A stretch of DNA of 64,000 nt from Betaproteobacteria bacterium. GTDB taxonomy: Bacteria; Pseudomonadota; Gammaproteobacteria; Burkholderiales; SG8-41. The stretch covers positions 1 through 64,000 of the forward strand of contig JANXSE010000347.1 of the NCBI GenBank assembly GCA_025356695.1, given 5' to 3'. The position numbers and the translations under genes were made by a program. Shown piece by piece: positions 8,778 to 20,458 of the stretch. The notes beneath the pieces are model-generated. The model searched no databases. It was not told where the DNA came from and saw only the letters and a list, made by a program, of their open reading frames with translations. Positions within the stretch are counted from its first letter, which is position 1, and each line of letters starts with the position of its first letter.

Positions 8778-10055
8778 TCACGTCCGGCCCCGGACGTTGA
8801 TTTCACGCATTACTGCAGCGACGGTAAGAAACGATCCGAAAACAATGATTTTATCATCGTCCCGCGCATTTTTGCAGGCTTCGCGCCAGGCTTCTGCCAC
8901 GCCCGTAAACTGCACCGACGGAACATCAACGCCGGCTTGCGCCAATGCCACGGCAAGCTCGTTTGCCGTCGCGCCGCGCGTACCTTCCGCGGTGGCGACA
9001 TGCCAGCGCGTAAACGAGTTCTTTAACGCCCCCGTCACGCCGGCAATGTCCTTGTCCTTGAGCATGCCGCAGACGGCGATGATTTCACCGGACGCCTTGG
9101 GCAGTTCAGCCAGATTCGCCGCCAGCACGCGAGCCGCCTGTGGATTATGCGCGACATCCAGCACCACCAGCGGCCGCCCGGGCAAGACCTGGAAACGGCC
9201 GGCGATTTCGGCCGTCAACAGGCCGCCGCGCAGGTCAGCCGCGGTCAGCGGCAGGCGATCACGCAGCGTGTCGAGCGCCGTGATGCAGGCGGCGGCATTC
9301 GCAAGCTGGCAGGCGCCGCGCAGCGCCGGCCATGGCAGCCCGTTGCGTTTGCTGCGCGGCCCCCAATAGCGCCACTGCCCGCGCTCGGAGACCAGACCGA
9401 AGTCGCGGTCGATCAGCATCAAATCGGCGCCGATGTTCTTCGCATGCGCAAGCAGGGACTGCGGCGGATCGGCATCGGCACAGATCGCCGGCCGCCCGCC
9501 GCGGTAAATACCCGCTTTCTCAAAGCCGATCGCCTCACGGCTGTCACCGAGAAAACTTTGGTGGTCAAGATCAACGCTGACGACGATCGCGCAATCGGCA
9601 TTGAAGATGTTTACGGCGTCGAGCCGGCCACCCAGCCCGACCTCCAGCACGGCGGCGTCGATGCCGGCCCCGGCGAACACCAGCATGGCGGCCAGCGTGC
9701 CGAATTCAAAATATGTAAGTGAAACGCCGCCGCGCGCGATTTCTATTTTCTCGAAGGCGGCGCACAGGACGGCATCATCGACGGCATGGCCGCCGACACG
9801 CACGCGTTCGTTGTAACGCAGCAGATGCGGCGAGGTGTAGCAGCCGACGCGGTAACCGGCATGTGCAAGCATCGCCTCCAGCATTGCGCAGCATGAACCC
9901 TTGCCGTTGGTACCGCCGACCGTGATGATCGGAAACGCCGGATCGATCCCCAGCGCGCAACGCACCTGCTCGACGCGGTCGAGCCCCAGGGCAATCGCCT
10001 GCGGATGCAGTTGCTCGAGATAGACGAGCCACTGCTCTAGTGTTGCCGGTTTCAA
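8778..10055 (-). CDS. folC: Bifunctional folylpolyglutamate synthase / dihydrofolate synthase
   Basis: A 425-residue Mur-ligase-like ATP-dependent enzyme that adds glutamate to dihydropteroate and to reduced folates. TVGGTNGKGSCCAML is the P-loop region and FEFGTLAAMLVF plus EVGLGGRLDAVN are the family's second and third signatures; VLDVAHNPQAA marks the C-terminal domain. It lies 17 bases after accD, the conserved accD-folC order. Together with folA and thyA elsewhere in the window it covers folate use. Confidence 0.95.
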   Translation of the reverse strand: MKPATLEQWLVYLEQLHPQAIALGLDRVEQVRCALGIDPAFPIITVGGTNGKGSCCAMLEAMLAHAGYRVGCYTSPHLLRYNERVRVGGHAVDDAVLCAAFEKIEIARGGVSLTYFEFGTLAAMLVFAGAGIDAAVLEVGLGGRLDAVNIFNADCAIVVSVDLDHQSFLGDSREAIGFEKAGIYRGGRPAICADADPPQSLLAHAKNIGADLMLIDRDFGLVSERGQWRYWGPRSKRNGLPWPALRGACQLANAAACITALDTLRDRLPLTAADLRGGLLTAEIAGRFQVLPGRPLVVLDVAHNPQAARVLAANLAELPKASGEIIAVCGMLKDKDIAGVTGALKNSFTRWHVATAEGTRGATANELAVALAQAGVDVPSVQFTGVAEAWREACKNARDDDKIIVFGSFLTVAAVMREINVRGRT

Positions 10056-10072
10056 GCGGTGATTGGCGCCGC

Positions 10073-10939
10073 TCAGGCGGCGGCCGGCTGCCGCAGCAGC
10101 AGCGTCATGAGGCTCGCCATCTTGTCACGCATCTCGCGGCGATCGACGATCATGTCGATGGCGCCGTGTTCAAGCAGAAATTCGGAACGCTGAAAACCCG
10201 CGGGCAGCGTTTCGCGCACCGTCTGCTCGATGACGCGCGGACCGGCAAAACCGATCAACGCGCCGGGTTCGGCGATAACCACATCGCCAACAAAGGCGAA
10301 GCTCGCCGACACGCCGCCCATCGTCGGGTCGGTCAACACCGAAATAAACGGCAGTTTTTCGGCGCTCAATTGGGTCAGCGCCGCGCAGGTTTTCGACATC
10401 TGCATCAGCGACAGCAGGCCCTCCTGCATACGCGCGCCGCCGCTGGCGGTAATACAGACAAACGGCAGCTTTTGCTCTACGCAGACCTGCACGCCGCGCA
10501 CGAAACGCTCACCGACCACCGAGCCCATGGAACCGCCGAGAAAACGGAATTCGAAGGCGGCAGCAACCAGCGGCACGGCCTTGACGCTGCCCTGCATGAC
10601 GACCAGCGCATCCGCTTCCTCGGTGTCCTTGACCGCCTCTTCAAGGCGCTCGGCATAACGGCGGCTGTCGCGAAATTTCAATGTGTCTACCGGCAGCACT
10701 TCGGCGCCGATCTCGAAACGCCCCTCGACGTCCAGCAGCACATCAAGACGTTCACGCGCCGAGAGGCGGTCGTGGTGGCCGCACTTCGGGCAGACAAACA
10801 GGTTTTTTTCGAGATCCGTGCGATAGAGCACCGCTTCGCAGGCGTCGCACTTGCTCCACAGGCCTTCGGGCACGACTTTTTTCGGACTGCCGCCGTCGCG
10901 CTTGATCTTCGGTGGCAGCAGCTTCTGTAACCAGCTCAT
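10073..10939 (-). CDS. accD: Acetyl-CoA carboxylase carboxyltransferase subunit beta
   Basis: The beta subunit of the carboxyltransferase that makes malonyl-CoA together with AccA. The N-terminal zinc ribbon has Cys31, Cys34, Cys50 and Cys53 (CDAC and CPKCG). The crotonase-fold core contains [14 protein letters not shown] and [16 protein letters not shown], which form the acyl-CoA oxyanion region. 288 residues is the normal length. It follows trpA after 9 bases, so it should be transcribed with the trp genes. Confidence 0.97.
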   Translation of the reverse strand: MSWLQKLLPPKIKRDGGSPKKVVPEGLWSKCDACEAVLYRTDLEKNLFVCPKCGHHDRLSARERLDVLLDVEGRFEIGAEVLPVDTLKFRDSRRYAERLEEAVKDTEEADALVVMQGSVKAVPLVAAAFEFRFLGGSMGSVVGERFVRGVQVCVEQKLPFVCITASGGARMQEGLLSLMQMSKTCAALTQLSAEKLPFISVLTDPTMGGVSASFAFVGDVVIAEPGALIGFAGPRVIEQTVRETLPAGFQRSEFLLEHGAIDMIVDRREMRDKMASLMTLLLRQPAAA

Positions 10940-10948
10940 GGCGTCCCC

Positions 10949-11749
10949 TTATTGGCGATCGATGGCGGCGCGTATATCTTTAACCAGCACGGAGATGTTG
11001 TCCAGCACGCGTCCGGGCCCGCTCTTTTCAATTTCTTCGACCAGCCGGCTGCCAATCACGACCGCGTCTGCGATCTCGGAAACCGCACGCGCGGTTTTGC
11101 CATCGCGAATGCCGAAACCGACACCGATCGGAATTTTGACGCGCACGCGCAATTGCGTAATCTTTTGCCTGATTTCCTCGACGTTTAAAGTCGCCGCACC
11201 GGTCACCCCCCGCAGCGAGACGTAATAAACGTAGCCGCGCGCCAGCCTCGCGATCTGCTCGATGCGCGCATCGACCGTAGTCGGTGCGATCAGAAAAATG
11301 GGCGCAATGCCGTTCGCGTCGAGCAGTCCCGCCAGTAGCACCGACTCTTCCGGCGGATAATCAACCACCAGCACGCCGTCGACACCCGCCTCGCGTGCGG
11401 CGGCGGCGAATTTTTCGCACCCCATCGACTCGATCGGATTGGCATAACCCATCAGCACGACCGGCGTGCGGTCGTTGGTTTTGCGGAATTCGGCGGCAAA
11501 GCCGAGCACCGTCCTGAGCGTGGTGCCATTGTGCAGCGCGCGTTCGCTCGAACGCTGGATGGTCGGGCCATCGGCCATCGGGTCTGAAAACGGCACGCCC
11601 AGTTCGAGGATGTCCGCACCGGCGGCGACCATGGCATGCATCAACGGCACGGTCGTCGCCAGATCGGGATCGCCGGCAGTGAAAAACGGGATCAGGGCCT
11701 TGCGTTTCTGTACGCGCAATGCGGCGAAGGTGGCGTCAATTCGTGACAT
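10949..11749 (-). CDS. trpA: Tryptophan synthase alpha subunit
   Basis: Cleaves indole-3-glycerol phosphate to indole, which channels to TrpB. The TIM-barrel contains [19 protein letters not shown] with the catalytic Glu and Asp, and [18 protein letters not shown] 11749 was taken instead of the TTG at 11761 because [11 protein letters not shown] is the normal N-terminus, giving 266 residues. No strong Shine-Dalgarno sequence is visible, so coupling to trpB translation 45 bases upstream is possible. Confidence 0.95.
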   Translation of the reverse strand: MSRIDATFAALRVQKRKALIPFFTAGDPDLATTVPLMHAMVAAGADILELGVPFSDPMADGPTIQRSSERALHNGTTLRTVLGFAAEFRKTNDRTPVVLMGYANPIESMGCEKFAAAAREAGVDGVLVVDYPPEESVLLAGLLDANGIAPIFLIAPTTVDARIEQIARLARGYVYYVSLRGVTGAATLNVEEIRQKITQLRVRVKIPIGVGFGIRDGKTARAVSEIADAVVIGSRLVEEIEKSGPGRVLDNISVLVKDIRAAIDRQ

Positions 11750-11794
11750 GGCGGCGGACAACTTTCGATTTCAATGAAACTTCGCGCGTGGCGC

Positions 11795-12980
<1,186 letters not shown>

Positions 12981-12994
<14 letters not shown>

Positions 12995-13607
12995 TGCGCA
13001 CACCCTGAAAAAAATCCGTCATTTTCCGCGCGTCCTTGATGCCCGGCGCCGATTCGACGCCCGAACTGACATCGACGGCGCAAGGCCTGACGCGCTGGAT
13101 CGCCGCAGTCACGTTGCCGGCATTTAATCCTCCCGACAGCACAACGGGCAACGGCAGGCCGGAGGGAACCAGATCCCAGTCAAAACCTGAGCCGGTGCCA
13201 CCATACGTACCCTCGACAAAAGCGTCGAGCAACAAGCCGCGCGCGCCTTCGTATTGACGCGCATATTGTAACAAATCCACACCGGGTCTGACGCGCAGCG
13301 CCTTGATGTAGGGCCGGCGAAACTGCGCGCAATAAGCCGGCGATTCTTCGCCGTGAAACTGCAGCAGATCGAGCGGCACCGTGTCGAGCACGCGTTCGAC
13401 ATCGCCGGCCTGCGCATTGACGAAAAGCCCCACCGACGTCACGAAGGGAGGCAAAACGCGGATGATCGCGGCGGCACGCACCGGTTCGACGTATCGAGGG
13501 CTGCGCGCATAAAAAACGAAACCCAGCGCATGCGCGCCAAGGCGGGCGGCCGCAAGAGCGTCTTCTTCACGCGTCAGGCCGCATATTTTTACCGCAGTTT
13601 TGTTCAT
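12981..13607 (-). CDS. trpF: Phosphoribosylanthranilate isomerase
   Basis: Third step of the tryptophan branch, an Amadori rearrangement on a TIM barrel. [12 protein letters not shown] holds the catalytic Cys and [17 protein letters not shown] and DVSSGVES are the phosphate-binding and catalytic Asp motifs. 208 residues, normal size. Its ATG overlaps the truA stop codon in an ATGA, and its 3' end overlaps trpB, so truA-trpF-trpB-trpA-accD-folC is read as one coupled unit. Confidence 0.96.
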
Positions 13608-14398
13608 AATCCCGGAACATTAAACCATACACTGCGCCGCGCCTGCGGCAAGGCGAATTTGGCGTCATAACTGACCCTCGTGAGATACAGACCGGCGGCG
13701 GCAATCGTTGGCGCCGCTTTCGAGCGATCGCGTGCCTCGAGCACTTCCTGCATCCACTCCGGTGCCCGCCTGCCCGCCCCGACATAGGCCAGCGAACCGA
13801 CAATGTTTCGCACCATATGATGCAGAAAAGCGTTGGCAACCAGTTCAAAAACCACATAATCGCCGCGACGTTCCACGTTGATCTGGCGCAATTCACGAAC
13901 CGGCGAATTAGCCTGGCATTCGGATGAGCGGAAGGCGCTGAAGTCGTGCTTGCCTAACAGTTGGACTGCCGCGGCGCGCATCGGTTCGATTTCAAGTGGC
14001 TGATGGAGCCAGCCAACGTGGTCGCGATTGAGCGCCGGGCGCACCGGCTGGTCCAGCATAATATAGTGGTAGCGACGTTCCAGTGCGCCGTAACGGGCAT
14101 GGAACTCCGTGCCGACATCGCGCATCCACGTTACAGCGACTGCATCTGGCAACAGCGCGTTAACACCGCGTATCCAGGCCGATTCCGGGCGCAGCGTTTC
14201 GCAGTCGAAATGCACGACCTGCGCGCTCGCATGCACGCCTGCATCGGTGCGCCCGGCACAAATCGTGGCAACCGCGTGACCGGCGATTTCCGACAACGCT
14301 TTTTCAACGGCGTCCTGCACCGCGCAACGGCTCGGCTGTGTTTGCCAGCCGCAGAAACCGCTGCCGTCGTATTCGACGCCGAGGGCGATACGTGCCAT
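13604..14398 (-). CDS. truA: tRNA pseudouridine(38-40) synthase
   Basis: Modifies uridines in the anticodon arm of many tRNAs. CAGRTDAGVHA contains the catalytic Asp and LGVEYDGSGFCGWQ is the family N-terminus. The start was placed at ATG 14398, 17 codons inside the longest frame, where MARIALGVEYDG begins; the upstream part of the long frame runs through the fimV terminator. The product is 264 residues. Confidence 0.95.
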   Translation of the reverse strand: MARIALGVEYDGSGFCGWQTQPSRCAVQDAVEKALSEIAGHAVATICAGRTDAGVHASAQVVHFDCETLRPESAWIRGVNALLPDAVAVTWMRDVGTEFHARYGALERRYHYIMLDQPVRPALNRDHVGWLHQPLEIEPMRAAAVQLLGKHDFSAFRSSECQANSPVRELRQINVERRGDYVVFELVANAFLHHMVRNIVGSLAYVGAGRRAPEWMQEVLEARDRSKAAPTIAAAGLYLTRVSYDAKFALPQARRSVWFNVPGL

Positions 14399-14403
14399 TG
14401 AGT

Positions 14404-14442
14404 GCCCCAAAAAAAACTGCCGCTCGGCACTGTGGCCGGGCG
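14404..14442 (-). terminator. Intrinsic terminator after fimV
   Basis: On the minus strand a GC-rich hairpin with arms CTGCCGC and GCGGCAG (14441 down to about 14412), further paired by CGGC/GCCG, is followed by a run of eight T. It lies between the fimV stop and the truA start, so truA-trpF and downstream genes need either read-through or a promoter of their own. Confidence 0.8.
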
Positions 14443-14468
14443 GCAGCACTATTTATTACGGAACGGGA

Positions 14469-17351
14469 TCAGGTCAGCGAATCGAGCAGCGCTTTGGCTT
14501 CAGCCTGCTGCGCCGCGTCGCCGTCCTTGATCACTTCCTGCAATATTTCGCGCGCGCCATCCTTGTCGCCCATCTCCTGATAGGCCTTGGCGAGATCGAA
14601 CTTGGTCTGCACGTCATACCAATGATCGTCCTTGACGCCGCCCTCTGCTGCGGCGGGCGCAGGCACCGCGCCTGCCGGCTCGTCCGATTTTGGAATCTCG
14701 AAATTCAGGCTGATGTCGTCGAGTTTGAGATCGGGCAACAACGGCGCTGCAGCTTCCGGTGCAGTTGCAGCAGCGGGCTCGCCGGGTATATCGAGATTGA
14801 AATCCGGCAACATCGGCATTTCGGCATCAACCTTCACCGATTTGCCCAGTTCGAAGTCGACGTCGAGGCCGGTCGCATTCTCCTGATTCTCCGGGGTCAT
14901 GACGACCGTTTCGTTCGGCGTAAATGACGGCGAAGGTTCCGGTGCCACTGCAGCGTCCGCCACCGGCGCAGTCATCGCAGTGGAATCGAAATTGAAGTCG
15001 ATCATGTTGCCGCCCGCACCAGCGTCAAGACTGACGTTGGTCTGGGTCATGTCATCGCCTGCCGGCGGAGTAGCGTCGAGGGTCAAATCCGGCTCCGCCG
15101 ATGCGGCCTGACCAGACGGGATATTCAAAGTGAAATCAGGTGATGCGGCTTCGCTGTCAGCCATTGCGCGCGCGACGCCGGAATCCGAGGTCACATCCTG
15201 GGTCGCCGACATATCGCCGGCGGCTAGGCCCGCGAGCTCGCCCGGTTTCATCATGACGGTCTTGCCGGCATCCAGATCGAAATCGGGCTTCGTTCCGGTC
15301 GCCGTTCCATCCGGGGCCAGTTCGAGATCAAAATCAAGGTCGGTACCGGCGGCACCGACGGTGGCCGGCAATTCCGCGGCAGGCGCTGAACGGCCTGCTT
15401 CATACAGAATGTTTTCCGGATCGAGCGCGTAACCCATGCTCGCAGCCTTGATCCAGTTGTCGCCGCCACCGCTGGTCTGGGCGTGCAGGTCTTTGGCGAC
15501 TTTCTCGAACGAATCCTTGTCTTTACGACCGGCGTAAATTTGCAGAAGCTTCAATTTCGCTTCTTCATGGTTCGGGTTTTTCGCCAGCGCATCTTTCAAC
15601 ACTTCCTCGGCCTGGGTATCGCGGCCGAAGTTCAGATACAAATCCGCTTCCGCAAGCGGGTCAACGTCGTCAACCGAGGCCTGCGCGACAACCGGCGCAA
15701 CGGCCATTGGCGCAGCGGCGGCCCCCGCGGCAGAAGATGTGTTCTTGCTTTTGGCAACGGGCGCCGCTTCCTCATCATCGGCGCGCGCGCGGCGGCGGCG
15801 TGCAAACACGTAGCCACCAAAACCGAGTGCCGCGAGCAACCCTGCCCCACCTGCCATATAGAGCGGATCCGAGGTCAATTGATCAAGCAGATCCGGCTCG
15901 GGTGGCGGCGGGGGCGCCACCGGTTTGGGTTTCGCTTTGGGAGCGGCCGCCGCTTTCGACGCCTCTGCGGTTTTCGCGGGTTCGGCGCTCGCGGCGTCCT
16001 TGGCCGGCTCGCTCTTCGCCGCATCCTTGGCGGGCGCGGCTTTCGCTACGTCTTTTGCCGGCTCGGCCTTGGGCGCTTCTTTTGCCGGTTCCGCTTTGGG
16101 CGGCTCAGCCTTGGCGGGCGCGGCCTTGGCCGGTTCCGCTTTTGCCGGCTCGGCTTTGCTTCCCGGCGCAACACCCTTTAACTCCATCAGGCGCTGCATG
16201 TCCTTGATGTTTTTTTCAAGTTGCGCGATGCGGCCATTGGCATCCGCCAGCGCTTTTTCGCGCACGGTCGCTTCATCTTCAAGCGCACGCATGCGGTCTT
16301 TCGCGGCGCTGTCGCCTTTGCCGACCTTGCCGCCGGGCGCAGATTCGCCCTTGGCCAGCTTGACCACTTCTTTGGGCGCTTCCTTGGCGGCAGCCTTGTC
16401 CTCGACCGGCGCGATCTTGCCGCGCGCGACGGCTCGCGATTCGCTTGCCGGCGAATCTCCCGCACCATCCGCGACCTTCTGGCGATAGGCGTTCCAGTTT
16501 GCGGCCTGTACCCGCACTTCTTTCAACGCATCCTGCGGCACCACCTCTGCAAGCTTCTCACGCTCGGGAACACGCAATATCTGCCCGGACTTCAAGCGGT
16601 TCATATTGCCGATAAACGCTTCCGGATTGCTCTTGTACAAACCGACCAGCGTCTGCTCGAGCGTCACGCCCTCGGGTTTGACATTGGCGGCAATACGCGC
16701 AAGTGTTTCGCCACGCTTGACCGGACCGTATTTGCGATCTTCGGTTTTCGCGATTGCCGGAGCGGCAGTGCTTTTTTCAACCACCGCCGGTTTGGCCGGA
16801 GCCGGTTTGGCTTCCGCCGTCGCCGGTGCAGCGGGCGTCGGCGGCGCAGACGCCGCAGGCGCGATGATGGGTGCCGGCGCGGGCTCGGGGGCAACCGGTG
16901 ACGCTGCAGCCGGCGCGGCAATGGGCGCTGCGGCAACAGTCGTCGCGGGCACGTTCGGCGGATCGATCAGCGCCGTGTATTCGCGAACCAGACGGCCGCG
17001 CGACCAGCTCAGTTCGACCAAAACGCTGATGAACGGCTCATTGACCGAGCGCGATGAAGTGATCTTTGCGTAAGGCTGGCCGTCGGCGCGCTTTTCGATG
17101 CTCAAGCGTGCCCCGATCAGCGCCGGACTGAAAGTAATATTGGCTTTTGTGAACGCTTCCGGAGGCGCCAGTCGAATGGCGAGGCTTGAAACCTCATCCT
17201 TTTGGACTGCAACGAGATCAATTTCCGCCGACAACGGTTGACCCAGTGCCGACAAAATCGTCAATCTGCCCAGCCCGGCCGAATACGCAACCAGCGGCGA
17301 CAGCAGCAATACACCCGCCAAAACCCACGATTTATACGGCAATTTTCGCAC
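14469..17351 (-). CDS. fimV: FimV/HubP-like polar hub protein
   Basis: A 960-residue peptidoglycan-binding polar organiser linked to type IV pilus function. In order: signal peptide (ending AYS-AGLG), FimV N-terminal domain (LGRLTILSALGQPLSAEIDL), a Pro/Ala linker, a LysM domain (KYGPVKRGETLARIA onwards), a coiled coil, a Lys/Ala/Glu/Pro repeat tract, one membrane helix followed by FARRRRARA, acidic cytoplasmic linker with repeated F-x-L-D/N motifs, and a C-terminal FimV TPR-like domain (KFDLAKAYQEMGDKDGAREIL). GTG 17351 is preferred over the ATG at 17393 because the protein then starts with (M)RKLPYKSW and a normal signal peptide, AGAGGG precedes it, and a promoter fits just upstream. Confidence 0.9.
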   Translation of the reverse strand: MRKLPYKSWVLAGVLLLSPLVAYSAGLGRLTILSALGQPLSAEIDLVAVQKDEVSSLAIRLAPPEAFTKANITFSPALIGARLSIEKRADGQPYAKITSSRSVNEPFISVLVELSWSRGRLVREYTALIDPPNVPATTVAAAPIAAPAAASPVAPEPAPAPIIAPAASAPPTPAAPATAEAKPAPAKPAVVEKSTAAPAIAKTEDRKYGPVKRGETLARIAANVKPEGVTLEQTLVGLYKSNPEAFIGNMNRLKSGQILRVPEREKLAEVVPQDALKEVRVQAANWNAYRQKVADGAGDSPASESRAVARGKIAPVEDKAAAKEAPKEVVKLAKGESAPGGKVGKGDSAAKDRMRALEDEATVREKALADANGRIAQLEKNIKDMQRLMELKGVAPGSKAEPAKAEPAKAAPAKAEPPKAEPAKEAPKAEPAKDVAKAAPAKDAAKSEPAKDAASAEPAKTAEASKAAAAPKAKPKPVAPPPPPEPDLLDQLTSDPLYMAGGAGLLAALGFGGYVFARRRRARADDEEAAPVAKSKNTSSAAGAAAAPMAVAPVVAQASVDDVDPLAEADLYLNFGRDTQAEEVLKDALAKNPNHEEAKLKLLQIYAGRKDKDSFEKVAKDLHAQTSGGGDNWIKAASMGYALDPENILYEAGRSAPAAELPATVGAAGTDLDFDLELAPDGTATGTKPDFDLDAGKTVMMKPGELAGLAAGDMSATQDVTSDSGVARAMADSEAASPDFTLNIPSGQAASAEPDLTLDATPPAGDDMTQTNVSLDAGAGGNMIDFNFDSTAMTAPVADAAVAPEPSPSFTPNETVVMTPENQENATGLDVDFELGKSVKVDAEMPMLPDFNLDIPGEPAAATAPEAAAPLLPDLKLDDISLNFEIPKSDEPAGAVPAPAAAEGGVKDDHWYDVQTKFDLAKAYQEMGDKDGAREILQEVIKDGDAAQQAEAKALLDSLT
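15960..16160 (-). repeat. Degenerate KAEPAK repeat tract inside fimV
   Basis: About a dozen imperfect hexapeptide units of the form (K)AEPAK / (K)DAAK coded by a GC-rich repetitive DNA stretch. It lies between the coiled coil and the membrane helix, so it is a low-complexity periplasmic linker that probably varies in length among strains. Confidence 0.75.
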
Positions 17352-17383
17352 CGCCCACCCTCTTATTATTTTCAGCCACAAGT

Positions 17384-17412
17384 AAATTAACATCAAATAG
17401 TTAGGGTTGCAA
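17384..17412 (-). promoter_or_regulatory. Candidate sigma70 promoter of fimV
   Basis: On the minus strand TTGCAA (17412-17407), 17-base spacer, TAATTT (17389-17384). The predicted start near 17377 leaves about 26 bases of leader containing AGAGGG before GTG 17351. The rest of the 196-base gap to asd shows no other clear element. Confidence 0.4.
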
Positions 17413-17547
17413 GCTCACCCTGCCTCTAACCATATGCGCCTATTCGCCGGCAGACGCAGGCGAATTTAGCAGCCCCCCTTCAAAAACCACCATTGCGCCG
17501 CTTTGACACACGCCCCCATTGCGCAACCGTCAAGGCGTCGCAATGCA

Positions 17548-18675
17548 TTATTTTTCCAACAAAATCATCAACATACGGCGCAGAGGTTCGGCTGCGCCCC
17601 ACAACAACTGGTCACCCACCGTAAAGGCCGAGAGGTATTGGCCACCCATTGCCAGTTTGCGCAGCCGTCCGACGGCAATCTCGAGGCCGCCGGTCACCGC
17701 CGCCGGCGTCAGTTCGCGTTCCGACGGCTCGCGCTTGTTCGGCACCAGCTTTACCCACTGGTTTGCTGACGCGATCAGCGCCGAGATTTCGTCCAGCGGC
17801 ACGTCGCGTTTGAGCTTGATGGTCAGCGCCTGGCTGTGACAACGCATCGCGCCGACCCGCACACACAGACTGTCGACCGGGATCACCGGTAGACCGAATC
17901 CATCACCGCGACCAAGGATCTTGTTGGTTTCGGCGCCCCCCTTCCATTCCTCGAGGGACATGCCATTGCCCATGTCCTGGTCGATCCACGGAATCAGGTT
18001 GCCTGCCAGCGGTACGCCGCGGAAGTTTTCCATCGGCAGCGAACCGTCGTTCTGTTTCGCTTTGACCTTGCGGTCGATTTCGAGAATGGCGGAGGCCGGG
18101 TCGGCGAGCAGATCGCGCACCTCGGCATTCACCAGACCAAACTGCGTCAGCAGTTCGCGCATGTGCTGGGCGCCGCCGCCGGAGGCTGCCTGATAAGTCA
18201 TGCAGGACATCCATTCGACCAGATCATTGGCAAACAATCCGTGCAGCCCCATCAGCATGCAGCTGACGGTGCAATTGCCGCCGATGTAATTTTTCACGCC
18301 TTTGGACAATGCACTCTTGATCACCGCCATATTGACGGGATCAAGCACGATCACCGCGTCGTCCTTCATACGCAGCGTCTTGGCGGCGTCGATCCAGTAG
18401 CCCTGCCAGCCGGCGGCGCGCAACTTGTCGTAAGTCGCGATCGTATAGTCACTGCCCTGACAGGTCAGGACCACATCGAGCTTTTTCAGTTCGGCGATAT
18501 CGGCCGCATCCTTGAGAGGCGCCGTCTCGCGACCGATCGACGGCCCCTTGCCGCCCACCTGCGATGTTGTAAAGAACACCGGCTCGATAAGTTCGAAGTC
18601 GCCCTCGGCCTGCATGCGCTGCATCAGCACCGAACCGACCATTCCCCGCCAACCCACAAATCCGACGCGTTTCAC
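17548..18675 (-). CDS. asd: Aspartate-semialdehyde dehydrogenase
   Basis: Reduces aspartyl phosphate to the semialdehyde, the branch point for lysine, threonine and methionine. It starts with the NADP loop [12 protein letters not shown]; the nucleophile is Cys135 in [12 protein letters not shown], and [24 protein letters not shown], read as two adjoining parts, holds the substrate Arg and catalytic His. 375 residues is the usual length for the Gram-negative type. It follows leuB after 38 bases, the normal betaproteobacterial order. Confidence 0.96.
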   Translation of the reverse strand: MKRVGFVGWRGMVGSVLMQRMQAEGDFELIEPVFFTTSQVGGKGPSIGRETAPLKDAADIAELKKLDVVLTCQGSDYTIATYDKLRAAGWQGYWIDAAKTLRMKDDAVIVLDPVNMAVIKSALSKGVKNYIGGNCTVSCMLMGLHGLFANDLVEWMSCMTYQAASGGGAQHMRELLTQFGLVNAEVRDLLADPASAILEIDRKVKAKQNDGSLPMENFRGVPLAGNLIPWIDQDMGNGMSLEEWKGGAETNKILGRGDGFGLPVIPVDSLCVRVGAMRCHSQALTIKLKRDVPLDEISALIASANQWVKLVPNKREPSERELTPAAVTGGLEIAVGRLRKLAMGGQYLSAFTVGDQLLWGAAEPLRRMLMILLEK

Positions 18676-18713
18676 TTTGATCTCTTTCTGCCTGACGTTT
18701 TCAATACAATACG

Positions 18714-19781
18714 TTAACCGAGCGCGGCGACGACCGCGTCACCCATTTCAATGGTGCCGACGCGGCGCGTTTCCGTTTCGTAAATATCCGCGGTGCGATA
18801 ACCCTGCGCAAGGACTTTCTTCACTGCCGCCTCGATGCGCCGTGCCGCCTCTTCCTGATTGAAGGTATAGCGCAACATCATGGCTGACGACATGATGGTC
18901 GCCAGCGGATTGGCCATGTTCTTGCCGGCAATGTCCGGTGCCAAGCCGTGCGCCGGCTCGTAGAGCCCCTTGTTGTTCACGTCGAGCGAGGCCGACGGCA
19001 GCATGCCGATCGACCCGGTCAGCATCGACGCCTCATCCGACAGAATGTCGCCGAACATGTTACCGGTGACAATCACGTCGAACTGCTTGGGCGCGCGCAC
19101 CAGTTGCATTGCCGCGTTATCCACATACATGTGCGACAGCACGACTTCGGGATATTTTTTCGCCATGTCGTTGGCAATCTCGCGCCACAGGCGGCTCGTC
19201 TCCAGCACGTTTTCCTTGTCGACCGAACAGAGCTTGCGGCCACGCTTCATCGCCGCCTGAAAACCGACGTCGAGAATACGGCGGATTTCCGGCTCCGAAT
19301 ACAGCATGGTGTCGAAACCCTCGCGTTCGCCGGCGGCGTTGTTGCGACGTCCGCGCGGCGAACCGAAATAAATATCGCCCGTGAGTTCGCGCAGGATAAG
19401 GATGTCGAGGCCCGCCACGAGTTCCGGTTTCAGCGACGACGCACTGGCAAGTTCCTCAAATAGAATTGCCGGCCGCAGATTGGCGAACAGGCCGAGTTCC
19501 TTGCGCATGCGCAGCAGACCCTGCTCGGGGCGCTTTTCACGCGGCAAAGCATCGTATTGCGGTCCGCCGACGGCACCGCACAACACCGCATCGGCTTCCT
19601 TCACCAGTTTCAGCGTGGATGCCGGCAGCGGATCGCCATGCGCGTCGTAACCGGCGCCGCCGTAGGGCGCCTCTTCGAGTTCCATCTTGAGGCCGTCGCG
19701 CTTGAGTATTTCCAGCACGCGCAGCGCCTGCGCAATAATTTCCGGGCCGATGCCGTCTCCGGCCAAAACCGCAATCTTCAT
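18714..19781 (-). CDS. leuB: 3-isopropylmalate dehydrogenase
   Basis: Oxidative decarboxylation of 3-isopropylmalate in leucine synthesis. [13 protein letters not shown] is the N-terminal signature, [12 protein letters not shown] the substrate loop, and [20 protein letters not shown] the metal-binding signature. [21 protein letters not shown], read in two halves, is the NAD-binding region. 355 residues. It lies 26 bases after leuD. Confidence 0.97.
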   Translation of the reverse strand: MKIAVLAGDGIGPEIIAQALRVLEILKRDGLKMELEEAPYGGAGYDAHGDPLPASTLKLVKEADAVLCGAVGGPQYDALPREKRPEQGLLRMRKELGLFANLRPAILFEELASASSLKPELVAGLDILILRELTGDIYFGSPRGRRNNAAGEREGFDTMLYSEPEIRRILDVGFQAAMKRGRKLCSVDKENVLETSRLWREIANDMAKKYPEVVLSHMYVDNAAMQLVRAPKQFDVIVTGNMFGDILSDEASMLTGSIGMLPSASLDVNNKGLYEPAHGLAPDIAGKNMANPLATIMSSAMMLRYTFNQEEAARRIEAAVKKVLAQGYRTADIYETETRRVGTIEMGDAVVAALG

Positions 19782-19807
19782 TTAATTTCTGTTCCTTCAG
19801 AGACGAT

Positions 19808-20446
19808 TTAATTAAACAGCCACGGACGGGTTTCGCGCCGGCCGGCCTCAAACGCCTTGATCTTGTCGGCGTGCGCCAGCGTGAGTCCGATTTCGTCCAG
19901 CCCGTTCTTCAAACAATGTTTGCGAAACGGATCGATGTCGAACGAGAAATGCTCGCCGCCCGGCGTGCTGATGGTCTGCTGATCAATATCGATTGCGAGC
20001 CGGTAACCCGGCGACGCTTCCGATTCCTTGAACAAACGATCGACGGTTTTGGCGTCGAGTTTGATCAGCAACAACCCGTTCTTGAAACTGTTGTTGTAAA
20101 AAATATCCGCAAAACTCGGCGCAATCACTGCCTGAAAGCCGTATTGCAGCAACGCCCACGGCGCGTGCTCGCGCGACGAACCGCAGCCGAAGTTCTCGCG
20201 CGCGAGCAGGATCTGCGCGCCTTGATAACGCGGCTGATTCAGCACGAAGTCCTTGTTGAGCGGACGTTTTGAATCATCCTTGCCCGGCTCGCCCTGGTCG
20301 AGATAACGCCATTCGTCGAACAGGTTCGGGCCGTAGCCGGTGCGCAGGATCGATTTCAGAAACTGCTTCGGAATGATCGCATCGGTATCGACATTGGCGC
20401 GATCGAGCGGCGCCACCAGACCTTCACGTGAAATAAATTTTTCCAT
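19808..20446 (-). CDS. leuD: 3-isopropylmalate dehydratase small subunit
   Basis: The swivel-domain subunit that partners Leu[17 protein letters not shown] and [16 protein letters not shown] are the family signatures, the latter contacting substrate. 212 residues, normal. It starts 12 bases after leuC; the small entericidin-like gene found between these genes in some Burkholderiales is absent. Confidence 0.97.
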   Translation of the reverse strand: MEKFISREGLVAPLDRANVDTDAIIPKQFLKSILRTGYGPNLFDEWRYLDQGEPGKDDSKRPLNKDFVLNQPRYQGAQILLARENFGCGSSREHAPWALLQYGFQAVIAPSFADIFYNNSFKNGLLLIKLDAKTVDRLFKESEASPGYRLAIDIDQQTISTPGGEHFSFDIDPFRKHCLKNGLDEIGLTLAHADKIKAFEAGRRETRPWLFN

Positions 20447-20458
20447 AATTGCGTCCCG

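Noticed and set aside
15960..16160. CRISPR-like repeat array
   Set aside because: The repeats are short, degenerate, in frame within fimV and have no spacers.
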